Source of the DNA: DGNJ01 sp002388905
Lineage (GTDB): Bacteria; Pseudomonadota; Gammaproteobacteria; Pseudomonadales; Porticoccaceae
DNA: 64,000 nucleotides
Direction: 5' to 3'
NCBI GenBank assembly: GCA_036843405.1
Contig: DAITSJ010000017.1
Location: forward strand, 6,426-70,425
Of the stretch, positions 1-9,275 are shown in pieces. Under the pieces are notes generated by a model. The model searched no databases. It saw nothing but the letters and a program-made list of their open reading frames with translations, and was not told where the DNA came from. Both the position numbers and the translations under genes were made by a program. The number at the start of each line of letters is the position of its first letter. Positions within the stretch are counted from its first letter, which is position 1.

Positions 1-804
1 CTGGATCCGGACCTGCTCGGCGCACCCTTCCTGGTCATGGAGCAGGTGCCGGGACGGGTGGTGCCCCAGAACCCCAACTACAACCTCAGCGGTTGGGTGG
101 CCGACCTGCCCCTGGACAAGCGCTTCGAGGTCTGGCAGCGGGGTATCGAGAATATGGCCGATATCCACAAGGTTGACTGGCGCGACGGCTTCACCTTCCT
201 CCACGATCCGGAACTGGGCCAACCCGGTCTCGACCAGTTCCTTACCTGGATCGAGAAATGGCTCACCTGGGCAGAGGCCGGGCGGTCCTGGTCGGTGCTG
301 GACGACGCCATGGCGTACCTGAAGGAAAACAGGCCCGAAAACCCCGCCGTCAACGTCCTCTGGGGAGACCCCATTCCGGCCAATACCCTCTACAACGACG
401 ATCTCACCGTGGCCGCCACCATCGACTGGGAAATGGCCACCCTGGGACCGGGGGAGGTCGACCTGGCCTGGTGGCTGTTTTTTGATGACCTGTTCAGTAC
501 GGGATTCGGCGTCGAGCGCCTCGAGGGCCTGCCCACCCGGGAAGAAGCCATTGCCATCTACGAGGCGCGGCTGGGCCGCCCGGTGCAGGACATGCACTAT
601 TTCGACGTGGTTTCCACCCTGCGCATGGCCATCGTCTCCGCGCGTCAGGTGGATCGACAGATCGCCATGGGCAATATTCCGGCGGAGAACCGGGCCCACA
701 TGAACAATCCCACCGCGGGCCAGCTGGCGCGGTTGATCGGCGTCGAGCCACCGCCGGTGGGACAGGATTTCCAGGACCTGATGGCAGCAGTGATGGGCCA
801 TTGA
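1..804 (+). CDS. phosphotransferase family protein (APH/ACAD10-like), 5' partial
   Basis: The frame is open from the first base, so the N-terminus lies outside the window; the ATG at 37 is internal. The remaining 267 residues match the C-terminal half of APH-fold phosphotransferases of the kind found near acyl-CoA dehydrogenases. The catalytic loop reads WGDPIPANTLY (GDxxxxN), and a DWEMATLG segment supplies the second metal-binding Asp. The His that usually precedes GD is Trp here. The substrate is unknown; a small hydroxylated metabolite is likely by family. The next gene, an MDR oxidoreductase, starts 70 bp downstream on the same strand and may be co-transcribed. Confidence 0.8.
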   Translation: MDPDLLGAPFLVMEQVPGRVVPQNPNYNLSGWVADLPLDKRFEVWQRGIENMADIHKVDWRDGFTFLHDPELGQPGLDQFLTWIEKWLTWAEAGRSWSVLDDAMAYLKENRPENPAVNVLWGDPIPANTLYNDDLTVAATIDWEMATLGPGEVDLAWWLFFDDLFSTGFGVERLEGLPTREEAIAIYEARLGRPVQDMHYFDVVSTLRMAIVSARQVDRQIAMGNIPAENRAHMNNPTAGQLARLIGVEPPPVGQDFQDLMAAVMGH

Positions 805-874
805 AGGACAGTAAGCATTTACACTTAATCGGCGGTCAATATCCGCGAATAGATAAGGAGCGAGGGAGACAACC

Positions 875-1798
875 ATGCGCGCAGCGGTTATTCATGGCAA
901 GAACCAGGCACCCGTGGTGGAGGATTTCCAGGCGCCCGAAGCGGACGGCGACGCCCTCCTGATCGACATCACCACCGGGGCCATTGGCCCCACCGACCTG
1001 ATGCGGGCCGCCGGCTTCTTCGGTCCCATGGCCTACCCCTATGTGCCCGCCGGCGAGGGCACCGGCCGCCTGGCCGACGGCAGCCGGGTCTATTTCGGCC
1101 ATTCAGTGGCCCCTTTCGGGGGCTGGGCGGAACGTACCCTGGTCCCGGCGGCTGAAGTCTGGCCGATCCCCGACGAAATAAGCGACGAGCATGCGGTGAC
1201 CCTGGCCATCTCGGGAACGGGTGCGCTGATTCCCCTGGAGGAGGCCCGCATCCAGCCCGGCGAGCGGATTTTGATCCTCGGCGCCACCGGGCCCCTGGGA
1301 CAGCTCGCCCTGCAACTGGCCCGCCTTCTCGGCGCGGGCGTCGTTGTCGGCGCCGCCCGGGATCGCGACAGCCTTGCCCGCGTCAGAGAGCGGGGCTGGG
1401 CCGACGAAATCGTCCAGCTGGGCCAGGGGGACGACCTGGCGGCGCTCAAGGCCGCCGCCGGCGACGGTTACGATGTAATCCTGGACACGGTCTACGGACC
1501 GCCCGCGGAAGCGGCCATGAAGGCCAGCGCACCGGGAGCCCGGATGATGAGTATCGGCGTCGCCGCCGGCGCCACCGTGACCCTGGGCCTGGGGGACCTG
1601 GTTATGCGCAGCCATATCGGCGTGGGTACCGGTCAGCGGCCGGTGGCCGAACGCCGGGCCGCCTACGAGCGGCTGCTGGATTACGGTATGAAGGCGGCAC
1701 TGACCGCCGATGTCCTGGTCTTTCCCCTGGACGAGGCCGCCGATGCCTGGAAGGCCCAGTCGCAAAGCTCTCACGCCAAGATTATCGTCAGGCCCTGA
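875..1798 (+). CDS. MDR-family (zinc-independent) alcohol dehydrogenase / quinone oxidoreductase-like protein
   Basis: This 307-residue medium-chain dehydrogenase/reductase has an N-terminal GroES-like part and a Rossmann domain with the dinucleotide loop GATGPLGQLA near residue 133. The cysteine and histidine ligands of zinc-dependent alcohol dehydrogenases are not evident, which points to the quinone-oxidoreductase branch using NAD(P)H. The ATG at 875 follows a purine-rich AAGGAG/GGGAG stretch, supporting this start. The substrate cannot be inferred. Confidence 0.82.
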   Translation: MRAAVIHGKNQAPVVEDFQAPEADGDALLIDITTGAIGPTDLMRAAGFFGPMAYPYVPAGEGTGRLADGSRVYFGHSVAPFGGWAERTLVPAAEVWPIPDEISDEHAVTLAISGTGALIPLEEARIQPGERILILGATGPLGQLALQLARLLGAGVVVGAARDRDSLARVRERGWADEIVQLGQGDDLAALKAAAGDGYDVILDTVYGPPAEAAMKASAPGARMMSIGVAAGATVTLGLGDLVMRSHIGVGTGQRPVAERRAAYERLLDYGMKAALTADVLVFPLDEAADAWKAQSQSSHAKIIVRP

Positions 1799-1841
1799 TG
1801 GCCCGGGTTTCGGTTTCCGTCAGCGCGACGGACACCTGCCA

Positions 1842-2777
1842 TCAGCGCCGCTCGAAGCGATAGAACAGATTGGGTTCGCTGACGATATAGAGATTGCCTT
1901 CGGCGTCGAATGCAACACCCTCGGGTTGGGGAATATCGGCTTCGAGACCGGCGAAACCCGCGCCCAGGGAACGCATGCCCAACACCTCGCCGGTGTCGGA
2001 AAGTTCCAGCAGTAAGCGGGACTCGTGGCTGAGCAGGACCAGGTGGCCACTCTCCGGGTCGTAGGCCAGGGAAGACAGATCCCGGGCAAAGACCTCGTCC
2101 TCGACCCATTGCCGGTGGTCCTCCACGGCGAGATCCAGGTGGCCGGCCAGGCTGCCTCCCAGCCCTTTAATGGAATACAGCCCCCGGGGGTTGCGCTCCT
2201 TGGCCAAAAACAGGCGATCCCCGATCCGGTCGTAGGCAACACCTTCAAGGCCGTTATTGTCACGGCCCTCGAACTCTCTCCCCAGGGCCAGGCTCAGACT
2301 CTGCACCCGGCCACGCTCGACGATACCAGCTTCCAGGGGCACCGGTACCAGCACAATCGCGGCCCGGCGCTCCTCGACAATCGCCAGCCAGCCACCGCCC
2401 AGGAATGCAACGCCCTCGGTGTCGTGAAAATCCCGCAACGGATAGCGGCCGAGAACCTCGCCGCCGGTTCCCAGGGCAAAAAGTTCCGTGGGATCGTTGG
2501 TGACCGCCCAGAGGTGGCCGCGCTCCACATCGAAAGCCAGGCCGGACAGGTTGTCGAGAATGGCCGGTATGGCCCGGATTTCGGCCAGATGGAATTCGTC
2601 GAGGTGGATGGCGGGGCTCGCCGCCCCGATATCCGTCCACTGGTGATCGACCAGGAACGCCAGGCGCTCGTGCCAGTGTCCGGCGATAGCGTAATACAAG
2701 GCAGCCACGGCCAACAAAAGAATCACCGCCAGAACGGTAGCGTGACGGGTATTCCGACTGATTAACAAGGCAGGCAT
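1842..2777 (-). CDS. SdiA-regulated / YjiK-like protein
   Basis: This 311-residue protein has one N-terminal membrane segment (about residues 13-32) followed by a periplasmic beta-propeller-like domain. Repeats such as LSGLAFDVERGHLWAVTNDP and HDTEGVAFLGGGWLAIVEE are typical of the SdiA-regulated family (E. coli YjiK), whose function is unknown. It is convergent with the oxidoreductase upstream. The 204 bp between its start and yqcC hold no gene that can be recognised. Confidence 0.8.
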   Translation of the reverse strand: MPALLISRNTRHATVLAVILLLAVAALYYAIAGHWHERLAFLVDHQWTDIGAASPAIHLDEFHLAEIRAIPAILDNLSGLAFDVERGHLWAVTNDPTELFALGTGGEVLGRYPLRDFHDTEGVAFLGGGWLAIVEERRAAIVLVPVPLEAGIVERGRVQSLSLALGREFEGRDNNGLEGVAYDRIGDRLFLAKERNPRGLYSIKGLGGSLAGHLDLAVEDHRQWVEDEVFARDLSSLAYDPESGHLVLLSHESRLLLELSDTGEVLGMRSLGAGFAGLEADIPQPEGVAFDAEGNLYIVSEPNLFYRFERR

Positions 2778-2981
2778 CGCTCTTTCCCCGGCTCGCCTGC
2801 TCCCTGGCCGTTATTGGTTGGTGGTGCGGATGACAAACGTAGCGGCGCAATATGACCGCCCGATGACACAGGCCGCCATAGGCCAGGTTACTTGTGACAG
2901 CGGAGAATGATAATTGTTCAAATTTTGTGCCGGGCGGTGGAATCGGCCTCCGGCGGGGAGGGAGAGGGGGGAGTGTCCGGT

Positions 2982-3317
2982 TCAGCTCGCCTCGGTAACC
3001 AGCCGGTCGATACGCCACAGGCGGCGGATAACCACACGGGCCTCGATGGCGTTGGCCTTGAAATACTCCTCGGCCATGGGGGTGACATCACATTTTTCGG
3101 GCAAGGGCGCACCGGTTTCGGCGAGGGAGTAGAGGCGGGGAACAAAAATGAACTGCAACCACTCCGTGAATGCCAGGGTATCGCAGGCAAAGGGCTCGGT
3201 GCTGGCAAGCGCCCGTGCCGTGGGCTCCCGGTGGCTCCACAACCGCAGGTTGCGCAGGCCGGCCTCCAGCTCCATGAGCTCGGCGGCCAGTTCCGTGTGG
3301 GTGTCCGGTGTCGACAT
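2982..3317 (-). CDS. yqcC: YqcC family protein
   Basis: This 111-residue protein matches the YqcC family: helical, with the W-F-x-x-x-T-L-x-F-x-x-W-L-Q-F-x-F-x-P-R type core seen here as DTLAFTEWLQFIFVPR near residue 47. The function of the family is unknown. Its ATG overlaps the dinG stop by one base (TGATG), so the two are translationally coupled. A longer open frame extends upstream inside dinG but is a shadow of it. Confidence 0.85.
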   Translation of the reverse strand: MSTPDTHTELAAELMELEAGLRNLRLWSHREPTARALASTEPFACDTLAFTEWLQFIFVPRLYSLAETGAPLPEKCDVTPMAEEYFKANAIEARVVIRRLWRIDRLVTEAS

Positions 3318-5440
3318 CAGCCCGTCTCCCGGGGAAAGGGTGGCAGCGAATCCAGCAGCTGCCGACCGTAGAATTTCGTCAACAGGCGCCTGTCGAGAAT
3401 GGTAACACGGCCCCGATCCGATTCGGTGCGCAGCAGTCGGCCGCAGGCCTGGATAAGCTTCAGGGAAGCCTCGGGCAGGGTCATGGCCATAAACGGCTTC
3501 TGGCCCCGGCTCTCGAGCCATTCCGACTGCGCGGCGTTCAACGGATCGTCGGGCACCGCGAAGGGCAGCTTGGCGATGACCACGTGACTGCAGTAAGGCC
3601 CCGGCAGGTCCAGCCCCTCCGCGAAGCTGGCAAGACCGAAGATGACACTGCCCTCGCCTTCGTCCAGGGCGCGCTTGTGGCGGCGAACGATTTCGCTGTG
3701 ACTGTAGTCGCCCTGCATCAACAGACGCTCGCGCACGGATTCGGCCACCTCGCCGGCCACGGTTTCCATCTGCCGCCGCGAGGAAAACAACACCAGGGTC
3801 CCCTCGCCGGGATCGACGATACGCCCCAGGTGCGCGGCCACTGCCCGGGTATGGGCTTCCGGTTCGCCACCGTCGGCGCCGATGTCGGGAATCGCCAGGT
3901 ACCCCGCCGCGCCGTAATCGAAGGCACCGGCCACTGTTTCGGTGACCGCGTGGCGCGGCAGGCCGGTGGTTTCTGCGAAACGATCGAAACGGCCCAGGGC
4001 GCGCAGGGTGGCCGACGTGGCCACCGCCGCGAAGCAGCGGTGCCAGAGATGCTCCCGGAGGATATCCGCCGCCGAGATGGGCGATACCGCCACGGCAACG
4101 TCCTGACCGCTGTCGTCGATCCGCAGCCACCGCGCCCGGGGCGGCTGGCCCGGCTCGTCGGGGGTTGCCATCAGCCACCACAGGGTTGCCACCGCCTCAA
4201 TCCGGCCGTGCCAGCTTCCCACCCCCTGGAAAAGCTGCTCCAGGTCCACCCGGGGCACCGGATGGCGAGTCATGTCCAGCGCTTTTTCAAGCTCGCCGGA
4301 AAGACTATCCAGGCGATTGTTAAGCAGCGAGAAGGTCTCGGCAAGCCGGGTGCAGAGCGCACGGTTGTCCTCGCCGATATCGCCGTGCGGGTAACGGAAG
4401 TGAGTGCTGCCGTGGCCCATTCGCTCGTCCAGTTCGGTGCGGAACAGGGGAACTGCCTCGCGGAGGGCGGCGAGTGCCGATTCCGCCGCCCTGGCCGCCG
4501 ACTCCAGGGCCTCCACCAACACCGGGTCGCCCGCCACGTCCCTGGGTGCCGCGGCCGCCGTCCGCTGCATTTTTTCCAGCCACTGGACAGTTCCCTGCAG
4601 ATGGATAGTGGCGCCGAAGTGGCGCAGGGCGGTGTCGCCCAGGCGGTGCGCCTCGTCGAAGATATAAAGGGTATCCTCCGGCGCCGGCAGGATGGCACCC
4701 CCGCCCAGGGCCAGATCGGCCATTACCAGGTCATGGTTGGCAATGATGCAATCCGCCTCCTCCAGACTTTCCCGGGCGCGGAAAAAACAGCATTCGGCGA
4801 TTTTCCGGCACCGGCGCCCGGCACACTGGCGCCGATCCACGGTCAGCGCCCGCCACTGGTGGTCCGGAATGGCGTCGGGCCAGGCATCCCTGTCGCCGTC
4901 CCAGGTTCCATCTTCCAAGGCCCCGGCCAGGTCCTCCACCAACTGTGCGCCGCCCCTGCCGGTGTCGAAGGGCAGTTCGTCCTCGAACAGGTAGAGCCCG
5001 GCATTTTTGGCACCGGCGGCGTCCCGGCACTGGTCCAGCCGGACGTTGCACAGGTAGCGGCCGCGGCCCTTGGCCAGGGCGAAGCGATAGCGCCAGCCCG
5101 TGGCCTCGAGCAGTTCGGGAATATCCTTGTCGAGCAACTGGGACTGTAGCGAAACGGTACCCGTGGCAATAACCACTGTCTTGTTCATGGCCCGGGCCAC
5201 GGGCAGCGTGGCGAGCAGGTAGGCCAGGGTCTTGCCGGTGCCGGTGCCCGCCTCCACCACGGCAATGGGGGCTTCGTTGACGCGGCTGCCTTCCTCGTCC
5301 AGTTCGACGCGGCCCAGGGTTGAGGCGATAGTGCCTATCATCTGCTTCTGGCCCAGACGGGGCCTGAGTTCGCGGGCCTTGAGGAAAGCCCGGTAACCGT
5401 CCTGGATCGTGTTTTTGAGTTCGTCGCTGAGCATCTGCAA
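3317..5440 (-). CDS. dinG: ATP-dependent DNA helicase DinG
   Basis: DinG is an Fe-S superfamily 2 helicase (5'-3', XPD-like) that unwinds D-loops, R-loops and G-quadruplexes. At 707 residues it has the usual length. Walker A is EAGTGTGKT at 63-71 and the DEAH box is at 252-255. Four cysteines at 131, 206, 211 and 217 have almost the same spacing as the iron-sulfur ligands of E. coli DinG (120, 194, 199, 205). The C-terminal motif QACGRLLRTESDRG is motif VI. It starts one base from the acyltransferase stop and overlaps yqcC, forming a three-gene unit. A 613-residue open frame on the opposite strand is a shadow. Confidence 0.96.
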   Translation of the reverse strand: MQMLSDELKNTIQDGYRAFLKARELRPRLGQKQMIGTIASTLGRVELDEEGSRVNEAPIAVVEAGTGTGKTLAYLLATLPVARAMNKTVVIATGTVSLQSQLLDKDIPELLEATGWRYRFALAKGRGRYLCNVRLDQCRDAAGAKNAGLYLFEDELPFDTGRGGAQLVEDLAGALEDGTWDGDRDAWPDAIPDHQWRALTVDRRQCAGRRCRKIAECCFFRARESLEEADCIIANHDLVMADLALGGGAILPAPEDTLYIFDEAHRLGDTALRHFGATIHLQGTVQWLEKMQRTAAAAPRDVAGDPVLVEALESAARAAESALAALREAVPLFRTELDERMGHGSTHFRYPHGDIGEDNRALCTRLAETFSLLNNRLDSLSGELEKALDMTRHPVPRVDLEQLFQGVGSWHGRIEAVATLWWLMATPDEPGQPPRARWLRIDDSGQDVAVAVSPISAADILREHLWHRCFAAVATSATLRALGRFDRFAETTGLPRHAVTETVAGAFDYGAAGYLAIPDIGADGGEPEAHTRAVAAHLGRIVDPGEGTLVLFSSRRQMETVAGEVAESVRERLLMQGDYSHSEIVRRHKRALDEGEGSVIFGLASFAEGLDLPGPYCSHVVIAKLPFAVPDDPLNAAQSEWLESRGQKPFMAMTLPEASLKLIQACGRLLRTESDRGRVTILDRRLLTKFYGRQLLDSLPPFPRETG

Positions 5441-6607
5441 TTAATGCTCGATAAGGTCTAGACGACTCTGGACCGGATTGGCATAGCTGTCGAGGAAAAT
5501 GTCGCGAACCTCGGCGGGCTCGCCGGCGACCCGTGCCATCAGGCGTGCCTCCAGGTCACCCCAGTCGCAATCCAGCGCCGCCTTCCAGCCATCGACTTCC
5601 GGGTGACGCCCGTGACGCTTTTCCCAGGCGATCAGGTTGGTGGCCTGAAGCCGGTAGTGAGTGATGATCTGGTTGTCCAGGTAGGCGGCCACGTCCTCGT
5701 CGTCCCCGAAACCGGCGGGCAGGGGCTCGCCGAAAGCCACGTGGACCCGGCCCTTGTCGCCGACAATGCCTTTGTAGATGCTCGCCAGGTCCTCGTGCTC
5801 GCCCTTTTCGTAGGCGCCGGTGGTCCGCCACGCGTAGAGCTCCCGGGCCTTGTCCAGGTCACAGGGATCGAACTGGTAGGAAATCGCCACCGGGACAATA
5901 TTGAGCCTGGCGATGGCATCCCCGAAAGACTCATCCTTCGGGCGTCCCAGGGTGAGCATCTTGATTAACGCGGTTTCGGTACGGTCGATGCCGTTCTTGG
6001 CCCGGCCCTCGCGCTGGGCGATCCAGACATTGCTGTGATCTTCGAGAATGCTGTGGCGGATATAACGCGACAGCGAAGTCAGTGCCTTGAACTTTTCCCG
6101 TCGCCCGGTCACCGAGCGCTTGACGATAAAACTCTTGTTGAGGCGGATCAGGTCCGAGGTGAACGGCTTGGTAAGCAGGTTGTCGCCGATGGCGATGCGC
6201 ACGGTGTCCCGGCCGTGCTCGTCCAGGGCCAGATTGACGAAGGCCGGATCCATGGCAATGTCCCGGTGGTTACTGACAAACAGGTAGGCGCCGCCGGGAG
6301 CCACGTGCTCGATACCGGACACGGAGAAATCCGTACCGGTGCGCCGGAGCATGGCGCGCATGTGGACACCAATCAGCTCCTGGAGCTGCCGGACCGTGTC
6401 GATGGCATCGAATTCCCGGTGCAGGATGCGCCGCACGAAGGGCCGGAGGAAGGGCCGCAGCCAGCGTGGCGCCCGCGGATGTTTCATGGACACCAGGGTA
6501 TCCGCCAGCTCGGGATCGGCCATCAGCCGTTGCATCACCGGCCGTACCTCGCCGTCGTGATAGGGACGGATATCGTCGAATTCGTGGATGGCGGTACTCG
6601 AAGTCAT
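5441..6607 (-). CDS. 1-acyl-sn-glycerol-3-phosphate acyltransferase-like protein
   Basis: This 388-residue protein belongs to the PlsC/GPAT acyltransferase superfamily. The catalytic HX4D motif is seen as SNHRDIAMD, and the later IAQREGRAKNG matches the substrate-binding EG block. It probably acylates a glycerophosphate-type acceptor at the inner membrane; the exact acceptor is not evident. The ATG at 6607 is preferred because the 37 extra codons upstream are low-complexity and run into the pyrB intergenic space. It is immediately upstream of dinG (no gap). Confidence 0.85.
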   Translation of the reverse strand: MTSSTAIHEFDDIRPYHDGEVRPVMQRLMADPELADTLVSMKHPRAPRWLRPFLRPFVRRILHREFDAIDTVRQLQELIGVHMRAMLRRTGTDFSVSGIEHVAPGGAYLFVSNHRDIAMDPAFVNLALDEHGRDTVRIAIGDNLLTKPFTSDLIRLNKSFIVKRSVTGRREKFKALTSLSRYIRHSILEDHSNVWIAQREGRAKNGIDRTETALIKMLTLGRPKDESFGDAIARLNIVPVAISYQFDPCDLDKARELYAWRTTGAYEKGEHEDLASIYKGIVGDKGRVHVAFGEPLPAGFGDDEDVAAYLDNQIITHYRLQATNLIAWEKRHGRHPEVDGWKAALDCDWGDLEARLMARVAGEPAEVRDIFLDSYANPVQSRLDLIEH

Positions 6608-6653
6608 GGGCGGGCGAATCGCAGTGGGTGAATAGCGCGGATCACGGGGAACA

Positions 6654-7676
6654 TCAAGCGAGCCTGGGGTTGAACCAGTGTACCGGGCGAGCATGGCGGT
6701 CCACCTGGTCGGCCACATCCAGGATCAGGGCAAACAGGGCCATGCGCACGATCAGGCCGTTGTCGGTCTGGCGGAATATGGCCAGGTTGGGGTTGGCGTC
6801 CAGGTCGCGGTCCAGTTCGTTGGCCTCGGCCCGGGAATCCCGCGGCAGCGGGTGCATGATCACGGTGTTGGGTTCGCAGTGGCGGGTATAGATCGACTGG
6901 TTGAGGCGAAACCGGCCCCGGTAGAGGTCCGCCTGCTGGCGATCCTGGAAGCGTTCCTCCTGGATACGGGTGGAATAGACGATATCCACGTGGGCAATGC
7001 TCTCTTCGAGACGGTCGGTCACCAGCACGCTGTGACCGGCCTCGCGCAGGGCCTCCACGTAGTCTTCCGGCATGGCCAACTCCCGGGGCGAGACCAGCAC
7101 CACCCGGACGTTGTCGTAAAGGCACAATAGCCGGCACAGGGAGTGCACCGTGCGCCCGTACTTGAGGTCGCCGATCATGGCGATGCGCAGCCCGTCGATG
7201 GCCCGGCCCCGGGCCACCATCTCCCGCTCGATGGTGTAGAGGTCGAGCAGGGCCTGGCTGGGATGCTCGTTGCTGCCGTCGCCGCCATTGATCACCGGTA
7301 CCCGGCTCGCCGAGGCGAACTCCGCCACCGACCCGGACTGGGGATGGCGCATGCAGATCAGGTCGCTGTAACCGGACAATACCCGGGCCGTATCCTGGAG
7401 AGATTCCCCCTTGACCAGGGACGAACTCTCGGCGCCAACCGATTCCCGCACCTCGCCGCCAAGCAGGTTGAAGGCGCTGCCGAAGCTGATCCGGGTGCGG
7501 GTGCTGGCCTCGAAGAACATATTGCCGAGAATGGCGCCCTCGAGTACCCGGGTCATCTTGCGACGCTGGGCATAGGGCTCCATGCGGTCAGCCGTGCGGA
7601 ACAGTATCTCGATATCCTCGCGCTGGAACTGGTCGATGGAGAGAATATGCGATCCTTTGAACTGCACCGGCATCAC
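6654..7676 (-). CDS. pyrB: aspartate carbamoyltransferase catalytic chain
   Basis: PyrB condenses carbamoyl phosphate with aspartate in de novo pyrimidine synthesis. The carbamoyl-phosphate loop STRTR is at residues 58-62, and HPLPRDSRAEA carries the HPLPR aspartate-binding motif. It is 340 residues, slightly longer than the roughly 310 of the E. coli catalytic chain. No pyrI regulatory subunit or pseudo-pyrC follows, so it is not in either of the two usual enterobacterial or Pseudomonas arrangements. M1 and M2 are both possible starts. Confidence 0.94.
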   Translation of the reverse strand: MMPVQFKGSHILSIDQFQREDIEILFRTADRMEPYAQRRKMTRVLEGAILGNMFFEASTRTRISFGSAFNLLGGEVRESVGAESSSLVKGESLQDTARVLSGYSDLICMRHPQSGSVAEFASASRVPVINGGDGSNEHPSQALLDLYTIEREMVARGRAIDGLRIAMIGDLKYGRTVHSLCRLLCLYDNVRVVLVSPRELAMPEDYVEALREAGHSVLVTDRLEESIAHVDIVYSTRIQEERFQDRQQADLYRGRFRLNQSIYTRHCEPNTVIMHPLPRDSRAEANELDRDLDANPNLAIFRQTDNGLIVRMALFALILDVADQVDRHARPVHWFNPRLA

Positions 7677-7743
7677 CCCGACTGGAAAGATGCGCGGATT
7701 TTACCGGGTTTGGCAACCGGCAACCAGTGCGGTCCACGCTATT

Positions 7744-8634
7744 TCAGGCCCAGCCCGAGGGCGCCGGCCGGGACAGGGAAACCGGCACGCACCGGGGCGA
7801 CCACAGCTGCCGGGCGCCCTCCAGGATGTCCCCGGGACCGGCACCCGCCAGGGCGGGCTCAACGGGCACTCCCAGCCAGGCCAGGGCCTGGAGCAGGTTG
7901 CGGGCGGGATCCCGGTGGTCGATGCTCAGAGCCAGGGTCTGCTTGCTGAGCTTCTGGCCCCCGGGATTGACCGCCACGGGAATATGCCCGTAGACCGGAG
8001 CGTTCGCGCCGAGCAGGCGCAGCAGGAAAATCTGCCGCGGGGTGGAATCGAGCAGATCGCTGCCACGAATCACATGGGTGATGCCCTGGTGAAGGTCATC
8101 CGCCGCAGCGGCCAGCTGATAGGCGAAAAGCCCGTCCCGCCGGCGGATGATAAAATCCCCCACTTCTGAATCCAGCACCTGCCACTGCCGGCCCTGGAAG
8201 AGATCGTCGAAGCGGATTGAGGTGTTTGGGGGCACCCACACACGCACGGCGTTGCCTTCCCGGGCAATATGCCGGTGCCGGCAGCGGCCATCATAGATGC
8301 CCCCCATGGCACGCACATCCTTGCGGCTGCAGGCACAGCAGTAGGCCATATCCCGGGAAAGCCAGTCGTCGACGATGGCGGCGTAGGCCGGTTGCCGCTC
8401 GCTCTGGAACAGTACCTGGCGATCCCATTGCAGCCCGTGGGCTTCGAGCTGGCGAAGAATGGTGTCGGCGGCACCGGCCACTTCCCGGGGCGGGTCGATA
8501 TCCTCCATGCGCACCAGCCACAGGCCGCCCGAAGCCCGGGCGTCCAGGTAGCTGGCGACAGCGGCGAGCAGGGACCCGAAATGCAGGGGGCCGGTGGGCG
8601 AGGGAGCGAAACGTCCGATATACCGTTCCGGCAT
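7744..8634 (-). CDS. gluQ: glutamyl-Q tRNA(Asp) synthetase
   Basis: GluQ-RS is a truncated GluRS paralog that glutamylates the queuosine of tRNA-Asp. The 296-residue protein has the HIGH-like signature in APSPTGPLHFGS, a KLSKQ element in place of KMSKS, and a zinc-binding CCAC-x(n)-Y-x(n)-C segment around residues 98-116. It lacks the anticodon-binding C-terminal domain of GluRS, as expected. Location directly downstream of dksA is conserved in many gammaproteobacteria. Confidence 0.93.
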   Translation of the reverse strand: MPERYIGRFAPSPTGPLHFGSLLAAVASYLDARASGGLWLVRMEDIDPPREVAGAADTILRQLEAHGLQWDRQVLFQSERQPAYAAIVDDWLSRDMAYCCACSRKDVRAMGGIYDGRCRHRHIAREGNAVRVWVPPNTSIRFDDLFQGRQWQVLDSEVGDFIIRRRDGLFAYQLAAAADDLHQGITHVIRGSDLLDSTPRQIFLLRLLGANAPVYGHIPVAVNPGGQKLSKQTLALSIDHRDPARNLLQALAWLGVPVEPALAGAGPGDILEGARQLWSPRCVPVSLSRPAPSGWA

Positions 8635-8676
8635 AAGATCCGATGGGCGCGCCGGGGCGCGCGGCGGGAAGAGCGG

Positions 8677-9144
8677 TCAGCCGCCCGTGATCTGGCGTTC
8701 CTTGATTTCGTCGAGGGTCTTGCAGTCGACGCACAGGGTGGCGGTCGGCCTGGCCTCGAGCCGGCGGATGCCGATCTCGATGCCGCACTGGTCGCAAAAA
8801 CCGTAATCGTCGCTGTCGATGCGATCGATGGTCTTGTCGATCTTCTTGATCAGCTTGCGCTCGCGGTCGCGGGTACGCAGCTCCAGGCTGAACTCCTCCT
8901 CCTGGGTGGCGCGATCGGCGGGATCGGGAAAATTCGCCGCTTCGTCCTTCATATGCGTAACGGTACGATCAACTTCTTCCATAAGTTCCCGTTTCCAGGC
9001 GAAAAGCAGGTTCTTGAAATGCTCCCGCTGCTTTTCGTTCATATACTCCTCGCCTTTCTTCGGCTTGTAGGGCTCGAAGCCGTGCAGGCTGGCGGAGCTG
9101 ACCTTGGCGGTCTTGGTAGCCTTGGCACCTTTCTTGGTTGGCAT
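8677..9144 (-). CDS. dksA: RNA polymerase-binding transcription factor DksA
   Basis: DksA enters the RNA polymerase secondary channel and, with ppGpp, tunes rRNA and biosynthetic promoters. The 155-residue protein has the coiled-coil with the acidic tip DPADRAT and a C4 zinc finger (CDQC...CVDC). The ATG at 9144 is chosen because the 51 upstream codons overlap the divergent aminotransferase promoter and do not resemble DksA. It is followed by gluQ, 42 bp away, probably in one operon. Confidence 0.95.
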   Translation of the reverse strand: MPTKKGAKATKTAKVSSASLHGFEPYKPKKGEEYMNEKQREHFKNLLFAWKRELMEEVDRTVTHMKDEAANFPDPADRATQEEEFSLELRTRDRERKLIKKIDKTIDRIDSDDYGFCDQCGIEIGIRRLEARPTATLCVDCKTLDEIKERQITGG

Positions 9145-9275
9145 CTGGCGGGCCTCGCTGGTGGCAAAATTCTGAAACACGCGTTTATAGTCGCACGGCC
9201 ATTTTTTTTCAAGCAGATTTTGCCATCTGTAGCCGTTACAATGCGCCGCTTCACTTCCGGCGCAGGAATCGACCC

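Noticed and set aside
3308..5149. 613-codon open frame on the plus strand
   Set aside because: Antisense to dinG, which has all helicase motifs. No ribosome binding site or family match.
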